Origin: Mesorhizobium sp. M4B.F.Ca.ET.203.01.1.1
Lineage (GTDB): Bacteria; Pseudomonadota; Alphaproteobacteria; Rhizobiales; Rhizobiaceae
DNA: 64,000 nt
Assembly: GCF_004791025.1 (NCBI RefSeq)
Contig: NZ_SRUO01000001.1
Coordinates: 372,001 to 436,000 of the forward strand
Direction: 5' to 3'
Part shown: piece by piece, positions 28,773 to 36,185 of the stretch
How positions within the stretch are numbered: the first letter of the stretch is position 1
How the letters are laid out: every line of letters starts with the position of its first letter
The notes under the pieces: model-generated
Told to the model about the DNA's origin: nothing
Seen by the model: only the letters and a program-made list of their open reading frames with translations
The model's database searches: none
Program-made: the position numbers and the translations under genes

Positions 28773-29840
28773 ATGACCGCCTTCAAGCCACTCGTCTTTT
28801 CCGGCGTCCAGCCGACCGGCAATCTGCATCTCGGCAACTATCTCGGCGCCATCAAGAAATTCGTCGCGCTGCAGGACCAGTCCGACTGCATCTATTGCGT
28901 CGTCGACCTGCATTCGCTGACGGCGCAGCTCGTCCATGACGACCTTGCCGACCAGACCCGCTCGATCACCGCCGCCTTCCTCGCCTCCGGCATCGACCCC
29001 AAGAAGCACATCGTCTTCAACCAGTCGCGGGTGATGCAGCACGCCGAGCTCGCCTGGATCTTCAATTGCGTGGCGCGCATCGGCTGGATGAACAAGATGA
29101 CGCAGTTCAAGGACAAGGCCGGCAAGGACCGCGAGAACGCCTCCCTCGGCCTTCTCGCCTATCCAAGCCTGATGGCCGCCGACATCCTGCTCTACCGCGC
29201 CACCCATGTGCCGGTGGGCGAGGACCAGAAGCAGCACCTCGAGCTGACCCGCGACATCGCCCAGAAATTCAACAATGACTTCTCCGACCGCATCGCCGCC
29301 CTTGGCGTCGGCGTCGAGATGCAGGTCGGCGAGGAGACGGTGAACGGCTATTTCCCGATCACCGAGCCGGTGATCGGCGGGCCGGCGGCGCGCATCATGA
29401 GCCTGCGCGACGGCTCCAAAAAGATGTCGAAGTCGGACCCGTCTGACCTGTCGCGCATCAACCTGACCGACGATGCCGACACCATCTCGAAGAAGATCCG
29501 CAAGGCCAAGACCGATCCCGAAGCCTTGCCGGGCGAGGTCGACGGGCTGGCCAGCCGTCCCGAGGCGGAAAACCTGGTCGGCATCTATGCCGGGCTTGCC
29601 GAAATCTCGAAGGCCGACGTGCTGAAGGAGTTCGGCGGCCAGCAGTTCTCGGTGTTCAAGCCGGCGCTGGCCGACCTCGCGGTGGAGAAGTTGGCGCCGA
29701 TCGCCGGCGAGATGCGCCGCATCGAGGGCGACCGCGCCTATGTCGACGCGGTGCTGAAGGACGGCGGCGAGCGCGCCGGCGCGCTGGCGGAATCGACGAT
29801 GCGGACAGTGCGCGACATCATCGGCCTGTTGCAGGACTGA
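28773..29840 (+). CDS. trpS: Tryptophanyl-tRNA synthetase
   Basis: A 355-residue class I synthetase that charges tRNA-Trp. The HIGH-equivalent [11 protein letters not shown] is at about residues 13-23 after the family start [11 protein letters not shown]. The KMSKS loop ([11 protein letters not shown]) is near residue 217. ATG 28773 is preceded by TGAGGA. It belongs to the glnD-murJ-trpS core order, here interrupted by vapBC. A GC-rich hairpin follows at 29875. Confidence 0.96.
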   Translation: MTAFKPLVFSGVQPTGNLHLGNYLGAIKKFVALQDQSDCIYCVVDLHSLTAQLVHDDLADQTRSITAAFLASGIDPKKHIVFNQSRVMQHAELAWIFNCVARIGWMNKMTQFKDKAGKDRENASLGLLAYPSLMAADILLYRATHVPVGEDQKQHLELTRDIAQKFNNDFSDRIAALGVGVEMQVGEETVNGYFPITEPVIGGPAARIMSLRDGSKKMSKSDPSDLSRINLTDDADTISKKIRKAKTDPEALPGEVDGLASRPEAENLVGIYAGLAEISKADVLKEFGGQQFSVFKPALADLAVEKLAPIAGEMRRIEGDRAYVDAVLKDGGERAGALAESTMRTVRDIIGLLQD

Positions 29841-29874
29841 TCGATCCAATCTCGTCGATCGCTACCGCCATGAA

Positions 29875-29899
29875 GGCCGGCGGCTTGCCGCCGGTCTTT
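29875..29899 (+). terminator. Possible terminator after trpS
   Basis: GGCCGGCGGC (29875-29884) pairs with GCCGCCGGTC (29887-29896) with one wobble and a 2-base loop as drawn, followed only by TTT. It is a strong hairpin with a weak U-tract, 34 bases after the trpS stop. Confidence 0.4.
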
Positions 29900-29942
29900 G
29901 GCGGTGGCAGATTGCGGCCGAATTGATACCGAGCAGACAGAC

Positions 29943-30434
29943 ATGGTCTCCAAACGTCTCAGCCGCGAAGTTGGCCACCGCCGCAAGTTCCTGGCGATCA
30001 TCGACGACACGCCGGAATGCGAGCGCGCCGTCGCCTATGCCTCGAAGCGGGCGCAGAGCACCAGCGGCGTGCTGGTGCTGCTCTATGTCATCGAGCCGGA
30101 CGATTTCCAGCACTGGCTGGGGGTCGAGAAGATCATGCGCGAGGAGGCGAACGCCACGGCGCGCGCCGCGCTCGATACCTACGCCAACAAGGTGCGCCAG
30201 AAGCTCGGCATCGAGCCGGAACTGGTGGTGCGCGAGGGCAAGCCGACCGAAGAGATCCACAAGCTGATCGAGGAAGACCAGGACATCGCCATCCTGGTGC
30301 TGGCGGCAGGCGCCGGCAAGGAAGGCCCCGGACCTCTGGTCAGCGCCGTGGCCGGCAGAGGCGCCGCCTTCCCCATCCCGGTTACCGTGGTGCCGCAGAA
30401 TCTGTCGGATGAGGAAATCGACAGCCTCGCCTGA
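29943..30434 (+). CDS. Universal stress protein (UspA family)
   Basis: A 163-residue single-domain Usp. It has the core FLAIIDDTPECERAVAYASKRA, the LLYVIEPDDF strand, DIAILVLAAGAG and the final beta strand FPIPVTVVP. The ATP-binding Gly-rich loop is altered relative to the canonical G-2x-G-9x-G(S/T), so nucleotide binding is uncertain. These proteins help stress survival by unknown mechanisms. ATG 29943 starts a normal N-terminus. It lies between trpS and the NifU-like gene, the same order as in related Rhizobiales. Confidence 0.88.
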   Translation: MVSKRLSREVGHRRKFLAIIDDTPECERAVAYASKRAQSTSGVLVLLYVIEPDDFQHWLGVEKIMREEANATARAALDTYANKVRQKLGIEPELVVREGKPTEEIHKLIEEDQDIAILVLAAGAGKEGPGPLVSAVAGRGAAFPIPVTVVPQNLSDEEIDSLA

Positions 30435-30624
30435 GGCGTGCTGATATCCAGGTGAGGCCGGCCTGACCTGAATCTCGACACGCCTCGCCCCATGTACCGG
30501 AGGCATGGCAAAAACATTCCGCCAGCCAGCCGTTGCGGCGACGCGTTTCGCTTGAATGTCCCGCCGATAGCGCCTATTTAGAACCATTCCAAACTATCCG
30601 CCCGAAACGGGCATGGAGACCGCC

Positions 30625-31194
30625 ATGTTCATCCAGACCGAATCGACGCCGAACCCGGCAACGCTGAAGTTTTTGCCTGGCAAGGAAGTGCTGCGCGAAG
30701 GCACCGCCGATTTCCGCGACGCCGACAGTGCGGCGAGCGCCTCGCCGCTGGCCGGCCGGCTGTTCGAGATCCCAGGCGTCACCGGCGTCTTCTTCGGCTA
30801 CGACTTCATCACCGTGACCAAGGACGGTCCCGACTGGCAGCATTTGAAGCCGGCGATCCTCGGCGCCATCATGGAGCATTTCATGTCGGGCGCGCCGGTC
30901 ATGACCAAGGCCGGCCCGGCGGCCGAGACCAGCGAGACCGGTGAATTCTACGACAAGGCCGACGAGGAGCTGGTCATCACCATCAAGGAACTGCTCGACA
31001 CCAGGGTGCGCCCGGCGGTTGCCCAGGACGGCGGCGACATCACCTTCCGCGGCTTCGAGAACGGCACCGTGTTCCTGCACATGAAGGGCGCCTGCGCCGG
31101 CTGCCCGTCGTCGACGGCGACGCTGAAGCACGGCATCCAGAACCTGCTTCGTCACTTCGTCCCCGAGGTGCAGCAGGTCGAGCAGGTCGCTTAA
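30625..31194 (+). CDS. NifU-like (Nfu-type) iron-sulfur scaffold protein
   Basis: A 189-residue Fe-S carrier. The N-terminal Nfu_N domain starts MFIQTESTPNPATLKFLPG. The C-terminal NifU domain carries the cluster-binding CxxC in GACAGCPSSTATL at about residues 155-160. It would hold and deliver a [4Fe-4S] cluster to client enzymes. ATG 30625 follows TGGAGA with good spacing. It ends 30 bases before a strong terminator. Confidence 0.93.
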   Translation: MFIQTESTPNPATLKFLPGKEVLREGTADFRDADSAASASPLAGRLFEIPGVTGVFFGYDFITVTKDGPDWQHLKPAILGAIMEHFMSGAPVMTKAGPAAETSETGEFYDKADEELVITIKELLDTRVRPAVAQDGGDITFRGFENGTVFLHMKGACAGCPSSTATLKHGIQNLLRHFVPEVQQVEQVA

Positions 31195-31224
31195 GCGTAA
31201 AGCTCTTCCGTCAGCAGGCAACAA

Positions 31225-31250
31225 AAAACCGGGCCGAATTGCCCGGTTTT
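31225..31250 (+). terminator. Rho-independent terminator
   Basis: AAAACCGGGC (31225-31234) pairs perfectly with GCCCGGTTTT (31241-31250) with a 6-base loop; the U-tract is part of the stem and continues CTGTTTT. It works in both orientations and ends the NifU-like transcript. Confidence 0.88.
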
Positions 31251-31341
31251 CTGTTTTGGGACGTCCATTTGTTGCCTAGACGGTCCGCGTACTCAACTTT
31301 TCAGGTGAACCATGACCCCCGAAATACGGGGATCGCGGTCC

Positions 31342-31959
31342 CTACATCACGATGACCTTGGCGCCGACAGAGGTGCGGTTGTAGAGGTCGATGATGTCCT
31401 GGTTCATCAGCCGGATGCAGCCCGACGACATCGCCTTGCCGATCGAATTCCATTCCGGGCTGCCATGCAGGCGGTAGCCCATGTCGCCGCCCTTGTTGAA
31501 CAGGTACATGGCGCGGGCGCCAAGCGGGTTCTTCAGGCCCGGATCCATGCCGCCAGCGAATTTGGCGAGTTCCGGCTGGCGCTTGATCATCTGCGAGGGC
31601 GGCGTCCAGGTCGGCCATTCGCGCTTCAGCGCGATGCGCGCTGTGCCGTGCCACTCGAAGCCTTCACGGCCGACGCCGATGCCGTAGCGTATCGCCAGCC
31701 CGTCGCCCTCGACGAAGTAGAGGAACTTGTTCTGGGTATCGACGATGATCGTGCCCGGCTTTTCCCTGGTGTCGTACTCCACTTCCTGCCGATGGAAGCG
31801 CGACGGAACCTTCTCGATCGGGATGCGCGGCAATTGATAACCCGCATCGGTGACCGCGCCATAGTCGTTGGTGAACAGTCGCGCGCCGATGGTGCTGCAA
31901 CCACTGATCGCGGTCGACATCGCCAAAGCAGCGACGATTGCAAGAGACTTCAAGCGCAT
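31342..31959 (-). CDS. L,D-transpeptidase (YkuD family) lipoprotein
   Basis: A 205-residue exported enzyme. The N-terminus MRLKSLAIVAALAMSTAISGC ends with a lipobox (AISGC), so it is probably lipid-anchored. The YkuD domain begins near PGTIIVDTQNKFLYFVEGDG. Its catalytic motif (YRLHGSPEW...SSGCIRLMNQDI) has the nucleophilic Cys near residue 180. It would form 3-3 cross-links in peptidoglycan or attach outer-membrane proteins to it, as shown for rhizobial paralogues. An alternative ATG at 32025 would add 22 polar residues before the signal sequence. Confidence 0.9.
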   Translation of the reverse strand: MRLKSLAIVAALAMSTAISGCSTIGARLFTNDYGAVTDAGYQLPRIPIEKVPSRFHRQEVEYDTREKPGTIIVDTQNKFLYFVEGDGLAIRYGIGVGREGFEWHGTARIALKREWPTWTPPSQMIKRQPELAKFAGGMDPGLKNPLGARAMYLFNKGGDMGYRLHGSPEWNSIGKAMSSGCIRLMNQDIIDLYNRTSVGAKVIVM

Positions 31960-32182
31960 GAATAGGTCCGATGCCCAGCCCGTTGATCGCGGCACGAGTC
32001 GGCCGCTTTTCCTGAAATCATTCATGCTGGCATTTCTTTTGCTTGCCAAGCGCGCGATGCCTATATGCAGGACCTTACCTGCCGGTAGATGCACAACTGC
32101 GTCTTTTCGGCAACAGGGCTCACAGGATTGTGAAGCAAAATCAATGGGGCCTCCGACCGGGGTCCGGATTGTGGAGAGCGCC

Positions 32183-32602
32183 ATGAATGTCGGAGACGCC
32201 GCCGAGCGGTCCGGCTTGCCGGCCAAGACCATCCGCTACTACGAAGAGATCGGCCTGATCCGGCCGGCGCGGGCCGAGAACGGCTATCGCGACTATTCCG
32301 GTGACGATATCCACCGGCTGGCCTTCCTGCGCCGCGCCCGCAATCTCGGCTTCTCCATCGACGACTGCCGCCAGTTGATGGCGCTCTACAAGGACCGCGA
32401 CCGCGCCAGCCACGACGTGCGCGAGATCGCCGCCGCCCATGTCAGGGCGATCGAGGAGAAGGTGCGCGAGCTGCAATCGATGCGCGCCACGCTGCAGACG
32501 CTGGTCCGCGCCTGCCACGGCGACCACCGGCCGGACTGCCCGATCCTGGACGACATGGCGGGCTTGACGGCGGACGGCGAGCACAGCAAGACGGCGAACT
32601 GA
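32183..32602 (+). CDS. cueR: Cu(I)-responsive MerR-family regulator CueR
   Basis: A 139-residue MerR regulator. The winged helix-turn-helix is at the N-terminus (MNVGDAAERSGLPAKTIRYYEEIGLI), followed by a long dimerisation helix. The metal loop has Cys111 and Cys119 in CHGDHRPDC, the spacing of the two Cu(I) ligands in E. coli CueR. ATG 32183 follows GGAGAG. No copper gene is adjacent. The CueR-type promoter is 9 kb away at 23347-23377 in front of the copA-DUF305 operon, so it would act in trans. Confidence 0.93.
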   Translation: MNVGDAAERSGLPAKTIRYYEEIGLIRPARAENGYRDYSGDDIHRLAFLRRARNLGFSIDDCRQLMALYKDRDRASHDVREIAAAHVRAIEEKVRELQSMRATLQTLVRACHGDHRPDCPILDDMAGLTADGEHSKTAN

Positions 32603-32896
32603 TCGCCGCAGCCACGACAGGATCGCCCGCTGCGGCAAGGCGGTGAACCCGCGTCATTCCTTAGAGGGGAAGACGCGGGCCAGGTTGCCACCTGTTGCAA
32701 TCACCAGCGGCGAATGCAACCGGACACAACCATTAACGATGGCTAATGTCTAGGGTGGACCGGCGCGACCCCTACAGCCGGCGCGATCAGTTCGCATTCA
32801 TCGCAGCCGTTGCTTTAAGGGTCCCTGTTGGGTTCGACATGTATCCGCCGGGAAGGATGCGTCATTCATCCGGTGGAACGGGACAGGGCCGGTGAA
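32603..32896. other. Intergenic region without recognised gene
   Basis: These 294 bases between cueR and the small minus-strand ORF contain no frame with convincing coding character. A short stem (GGATG...CATCC near 32856-32872) and scattered palindromes are present. No tRNA cloverleaf was found. Confidence 0.4.
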
Positions 32897-33142
32897 TTAG
32901 GCGCGAAGCTGCGCTCTCGCTTCCTGAGCGGCTTCGATAAGGAGGTCTAGGTCGTCTGTCCGCATCGGGGAGAAGGTCGAATCTTCGCCCGACTGTACGC
33001 TCATGCGGCACGTCCGTTCGCCATCATCTGACTGGTAGATTTTGAACGAGATCGTGAGCCATTGGGCCCTAACGTTGTACTGGGCGATGAGCTTGCGCGA
33101 CCAGAACCGCCGCCAACCGTTTACCAGCGATTGAAAAAGCAA
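32897..33142 (-). CDS. Hypothetical protein beside the mobile element
   Basis: An 81-residue ORF starting with TTG preceded by a GGGGGT-like ribosome binding site. The sequence mixes an amphipathic N-terminus (WRRFWSRKLIAQYNV), a beta-like middle (WLTISFKIYQ) and an acidic helical tail (DDLDLLIEAAQEARAQL). No family was recognised. It lies immediately outside the left terminal repeats of the mobile element, with the extra terminal-repeat copy (33190-33214) only 48 bases from its start. It may be a host gene or part of an older element. Confidence 0.45.
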   Translation of the reverse strand: MLFQSLVNGWRRFWSRKLIAQYNVRAQWLTISFKIYQSDDGERTCRMSVQSGEDSTFSPMRTDDLDLLIEAAQEARAQLRA

Positions 33143-33189
33143 GACGACCCCCGTTTCCCCCGAGATTGGAAGCTATCGCCGGGCGCTTG

Positions 33190-33214
33190 GGGTTTGTCAA
33201 AGATACAATCGCCC
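33190..33214 (-). repeat. Third copy of the element's 25-bp terminal repeat
   Basis: This copy begins GGGTTTGTCA and ends ACAATCGCCC. It matches the inverse of the left end repeat at 22 of 25 positions and is separated from it by six bases, CCATGA. It faces outward relative to the element and may be the end of a neighbouring related element or the original target site. Confidence 0.75.
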
Positions 33215-33220
33215 CCATGA

Positions 33221-33245
33221 GGGCGATTGTATATTTAACAGACCC
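33221..33245 (+). repeat. Left terminal inverted repeat of the IS1595-family element
   Basis: The left end reads GGGCGATT at its tip and ACAGACCC at its inner edge. Compared with the right end, only two internal positions differ. Confidence 0.85.
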
Positions 33246-33375
33246 AATGCAGTCGAGGAATACAATCCGGACAGGCCGGCGCCTACATAGGACTCGCGAA
33301 ATACGCAGTACGGAGTATGATTCGCCATGCGGGCGGGGAATGGTTTTCGCCCCCGCTCATGGTGTGAGGGAAACG

Positions 33376-33564
33376 ATGGCGAAATCGCACCTAACGGCGT
33401 TCGACGCCGACATCATACGGACTACCTTCCTAAAGGAAGTCCACGAAAGCAAACTGCCAAAAAGCGAATGGCAGAACTTGGCCAGAAGGCTGGTCGAGGC
33501 CTACACCGGCCAACAGGAGGTCGATCCCCAATTGGTGGATTGGATCGTGCAGGGAGGCACTTAG
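33376..33564 (+). CDS. Small hypothetical cargo protein, 62 aa
   Basis: A 62-residue acidic protein (MAKSHLTAFDADIIRTTFLKE...) with GAGGG five bases before its ATG, a good ribosome binding site. It is predicted all-helical with a central amphipathic stretch (KSEWQNLARRLVEAYTG). No family was recognised. It is the first cargo gene after the left end of the element and converges with the 69-aa ORF, overlapping it by four bases. It may be a small regulator or an accessory to the defence-like genes downstream. Confidence 0.6.
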   Translation: MAKSHLTAFDADIIRTTFLKEVHESKLPKSEWQNLARRLVEAYTGQQEVDPQLVDWIVQGGT

Positions 33565-33770
33565 GCCGGCTCTGCCTTTGCCAGCAGTCGCGACAGATGC
33601 AGTTCGTGAAGGTCCTGCATGCTTTCAAGAAGTTCGAGGAATTCAAACGCCTTGGCGGTGGGCATCTCTATCTGTTGCAGGTGGGCGATGCGCGCCCGTT
33701 GCAGGGCAAGATGGTGTCTGCCCAATTCTACATGCCCTCGCACCGTGCGGATGTCATCAGCAAGTGCCAT
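33561..33770 (-). CDS. Small helical hypothetical cargo protein, 69 aa
   Basis: A 69-residue protein predicted to be mostly alpha-helical with heptad-like Leu and Gln residues (HLALQRARIAHLQQIEM, FEFLELLESMQDLHEL). Codon use looks natural, but no ribosome binding site is visible before the ATG at 33770. No family was recognised. It converges on the 62-aa ORF and is divergent from the KilA-N/BstA-like gene, with 232 bases between starts. Confidence 0.45.
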   Translation of the reverse strand: MALADDIRTVRGHVELGRHHLALQRARIAHLQQIEMPTAKAFEFLELLESMQDLHELHLSRLLAKAEPA

Positions 33771-34002
33771 CGGAGGAAACGGCCTAGCGGCAGAAGCGTT
33801 CCCGGCGACCCAGCCCCAAACCAGCGGATGAATGCGGCAAGCGGGAGTGACTATCCCGTGATTGGTCTGTGAAAAGCGGGTACGGAAGCGCTACCTACAT
33901 TAGGAATCGCTCTGGTTGTGTTACCTTGCGGAACTCGAATCGAGGGTTGCCGATCCCCCTTGAAAACCGGCCACCCTATTTGTCAAAAGGATCAATGACT
34001 TA
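33771..34002 (+). promoter_or_regulatory. Divergent control region in the cargo
   Basis: The 232 bases upstream of the BstA-like gene contain no ORF with coding character. An AAAAGG lies 12 bases before the ATG at 34003. If the protein is BstA-like, an immunity-type DNA element could be located here, but no repeat was identified. Confidence 0.35.
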
Positions 34003-34926
34003 ATGGCAAATTCATCCCGACTTCCGGCCACCCCGAAACAGCTTCCGCTTGACCTTGGAATTGAGGTTGAAAAGGACGTGAACGGCATCGAAATGGGCGT
34101 GCTTGAAAACGGCATGGCCTACCTCACACAACGCGGCCTTTCTGCCATCTGTGGCGCGGCCCGATCCACTATCCAGGAAATCACCAAGGAATGGGAAGAC
34201 AACTTCGGCCTCGATCTTCAGCGCGGACGATCGCTCTATTTTTCCGAGTATCTGCGGCAAGCCGGCTACGACGAACCGACGCTTTACATGGAGATACAGC
34301 ACAACGGGACCACCCATTACGCCTACCCTGAAGTCGTGTGCATGGCCTTCATTGAGTTCTTTGCGTTCGAAGCCCAAAGGACGAACGATACCGCTCTTCT
34401 GAACTTCCGCAAGCTTGCGCGGTATGGTCTCAATCAATTCATCTACGATGCCCTTGGGTACTCGCCGACCGACAAGTGGGTCTATTTCAATGACCGCGTG
34501 TCGATCCTTCAAGACAGCTCGCCGGATGGCTATTTCATCGTTTTCAAGGAAACCACCGGCATGGTGGTTGACCTCATACGGGCCGGTCTACCGGTTAACG
34601 ACAAGACGATCCCAGATATCAGCGTGGGCAAGTGCTGGAGTAAACATTGGGAAGAAAGCGGCCTTAGCGGAGACCATGACGCGCGCATCAAGTTCGAACA
34701 CAACTATCCAAGATACTATCCCCAGTCGGCCAGCAATCCGCAATTGCCGTGGGCCTATCCTGATAGTGCGCTAGGCGAATTCAGGCGCTGGTTTCGGCAT
34801 GACTATCTGCCGACCAAGTACCCGGCCTATATCTTGAGAAAGGCGAACGTTCTGTCGGGTGGCATGGATCATGCCGAACAGATTGCGGCGCTTTACGAGC
34901 CAAAAAAGATCGCCGGCGGAAAGTAG
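34003..34926 (+). CDS. Phage-type KilA-N/BstA-like protein (candidate abortive-infection effector)
   Basis: A 307-residue soluble protein. Residues about 28-60 (MGVLENGMAYLTQRGLSAICGAARSTIQEI) look like a phage antirepressor/KilA-N-type DNA-binding start. Residues 100-150 (HYAYPEVVCMAFIEFFAFEAQ; LARYGLNQFIYDALGY) resemble the core shared by P63C and related phage proteins. The C-terminal part (NYPRYYPQSASNP; FRRWFRHDYLPTKYPAYIL) is distinctive. As I recall, BstA, a prophage abortive-infection protein with an N-terminal KilA-N domain, is also about 307 residues; the match is a hypothesis, not a search result. It is the main cargo gene of the element and ends three bases from a convergent 52-aa ORF. 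Confidence 0.7.
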   Translation: MANSSRLPATPKQLPLDLGIEVEKDVNGIEMGVLENGMAYLTQRGLSAICGAARSTIQEITKEWEDNFGLDLQRGRSLYFSEYLRQAGYDEPTLYMEIQHNGTTHYAYPEVVCMAFIEFFAFEAQRTNDTALLNFRKLARYGLNQFIYDALGYSPTDKWVYFNDRVSILQDSSPDGYFIVFKETTGMVVDLIRAGLPVNDKTIPDISVGKCWSKHWEESGLSGDHDARIKFEHNYPRYYPQSASNPQLPWAYPDSALGEFRRWFRHDYLPTKYPAYILRKANVLSGGMDHAEQIAALYEPKKIAGGK

Positions 34927-34929
34927 GCG

Positions 34930-35088
34930 CTACTTCTCCGCCGCCTTTGGCTTGTCCTTGGGCGGCGGCGACTTCGCCACCTTCCTAATTGCCGCGTTCA
35001 ACGGCTCTTCGGAATCGACCGTTTCGATTTCGCGCGCCAGTTTGCGGAACTTCTCTATTTGCGCCACTGACTCTTTAGCCTTTGCCAT
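34930..35088 (-). CDS. Small basic hypothetical cargo protein, 52 aa
   Basis: A 52-residue Lys-rich protein (MAKAKESVAQIEKFRKLAREIE...) with a Pro/Lys-rich tail (SPPPKDKPKAAEK). GGAGAG lies seven bases before its ATG, an excellent ribosome binding site that supports it as real. No family was recognised; it resembles small nucleic-acid or partner-binding proteins. It is divergent from the DUF3800 gene with only 17 bases between starts and converges on the BstA-like gene with a 3-base gap. Confidence 0.65.
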   Translation of the reverse strand: MAKAKESVAQIEKFRKLAREIETVDSEEPLNAAIRKVAKSPPPKDKPKAAEK

Positions 35089-35105
35089 GATAAATCTCTC
35101 CATAA

Positions 35106-35903
35106 ATGGCGCACACATACGTAGCATACATCGATGAGTCTGGCGACGACGGCCTAGATAAGCCGTTTCGCCAAGTCGGCAATGCTGGCGGCTCATCGAA
35201 ATGGCTGATTATCTCTGCCTGCCTTTTTCGCCAGACGCACACCTTAGACGCGGTTCGCTGGCGTGACGAGATCAATGCAAAGATGCCGGAACGACAATCC
35301 CGAACATTGCACTTCGCCAAGCTACACCACGGGCAGAAGCTCGCAGCCGTGCAGACGATAGCCAGCAAACCATTGCGAGCGCTTAGCGTCGTCGCGGCCA
35401 AAGAGCCCATCCCGCCTGACATCTACGTCGAAAAGAACCAGCTCTATTTTTATATGACGCGCTACCTTATCGAGCGCCTATCCTGGCTCTGCCGCGATCA
35501 CCGCCCGCAAGCGGCAGAAGGTGACGGCAGGGTTGCTATAACCTTCTCTCGCCGTGGCGGCATGCAGTACGACGAATTTCGCGCATACCTTGAGCGCCTG
35601 AAAGCCGACGAGTCTGGCGAAGTTCGCATCCATTGGCCCGTCATCGACATCGGCGCGGTCTCGGCGGCCGACCACAGCAAAAGCGCAAGCCTACAGCTTG
35701 CGGACGCAATCGCTTCCGCAATGGCGGCCGGATTTGAGCCAGATAGGTATGGGAATTGCGAACCGCGATACGCGGAAACGTTGAAGCCGATCACCTATCA
35801 CCGAAAAAAGAACTATCTCAGCTATGGGGTTAAGATCGTGCCGCCGCATGATGAGTGCGGCCTAAATCAACAGCAACTAAAGATGGTCGAGATCTGGAAA
35901 TGA
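35106..35903 (+). CDS. DUF3800 domain-containing protein
   Basis: A 265-residue protein beginning with the DUF3800 hallmark YIDESGDD at residues 8-15, where the acidic residues are thought to form part of an RNase H-like fold. Further conserved parts are LHFAKLHHGQ (near residue 80), a middle VAITFSRRGG strand and the C-terminal LQLADAIASAM with its conserved Asp. The function of the family is unknown, though it recurs in mobile and defence contexts. No ribosome binding site precedes ATG 35106, and the preceding gene starts 17 bases away in the opposite direction, so translation may be leaderless. Confidence 0.88.
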   Translation: MAHTYVAYIDESGDDGLDKPFRQVGNAGGSSKWLIISACLFRQTHTLDAVRWRDEINAKMPERQSRTLHFAKLHHGQKLAAVQTIASKPLRALSVVAAKEPIPPDIYVEKNQLYFYMTRYLIERLSWLCRDHRPQAAEGDGRVAITFSRRGGMQYDEFRAYLERLKADESGEVRIHWPVIDIGAVSAADHSKSASLQLADAIASAMAAGFEPDRYGNCEPRYAETLKPITYHRKKNYLSYGVKIVPPHDECGLNQQQLKMVEIWK

Positions 35904-36185
35904 AGGCGGCAGCCCCCCGGCCCATAATTGCGATTTCTCGCCTGCAATCTCTCGACTGCTTTGGGTGGTTCCGGCGCATGGCTGCCTGTAACCAATATGG
36001 CACCGTTCTCGTTCTGTTTCAAGGGTGTTTCACAGGAAAAGGTTTTGAAATCAAACTGTTACAGTAGTCGCTTTGCTGGGAAACGCGATAAGTCATTGAA
36101 AACGAGTCACTTTTGCCTGCGACGTTGGTATCGCCAAAGAGGCAATTCTAGTTGGACTGGCTTACGATGGTGATGCCTCCTAGCC
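35904..36185. other. Intergenic cargo/transposase boundary
   Basis: These 282 bases between the DUF3800 gene and the end of the transposase gene contain only short ORFs without coding character. No internal copy of the terminal repeat was found here, which argues that cargo and transposase belong to one element rather than to an IS next to it. Confidence 0.4.

Noticed and set aside
32810..32900. T-loop-like GGGTTCGA considered as part of a tRNA
   Set aside because: No acceptor, D or anticodon stems can be built around it.
35855..36067. 70-aa frame after the DUF3800 gene
   Set aside because: It overlaps the DUF3800 end in another frame, and has no ribosome binding site or protein-like pattern.
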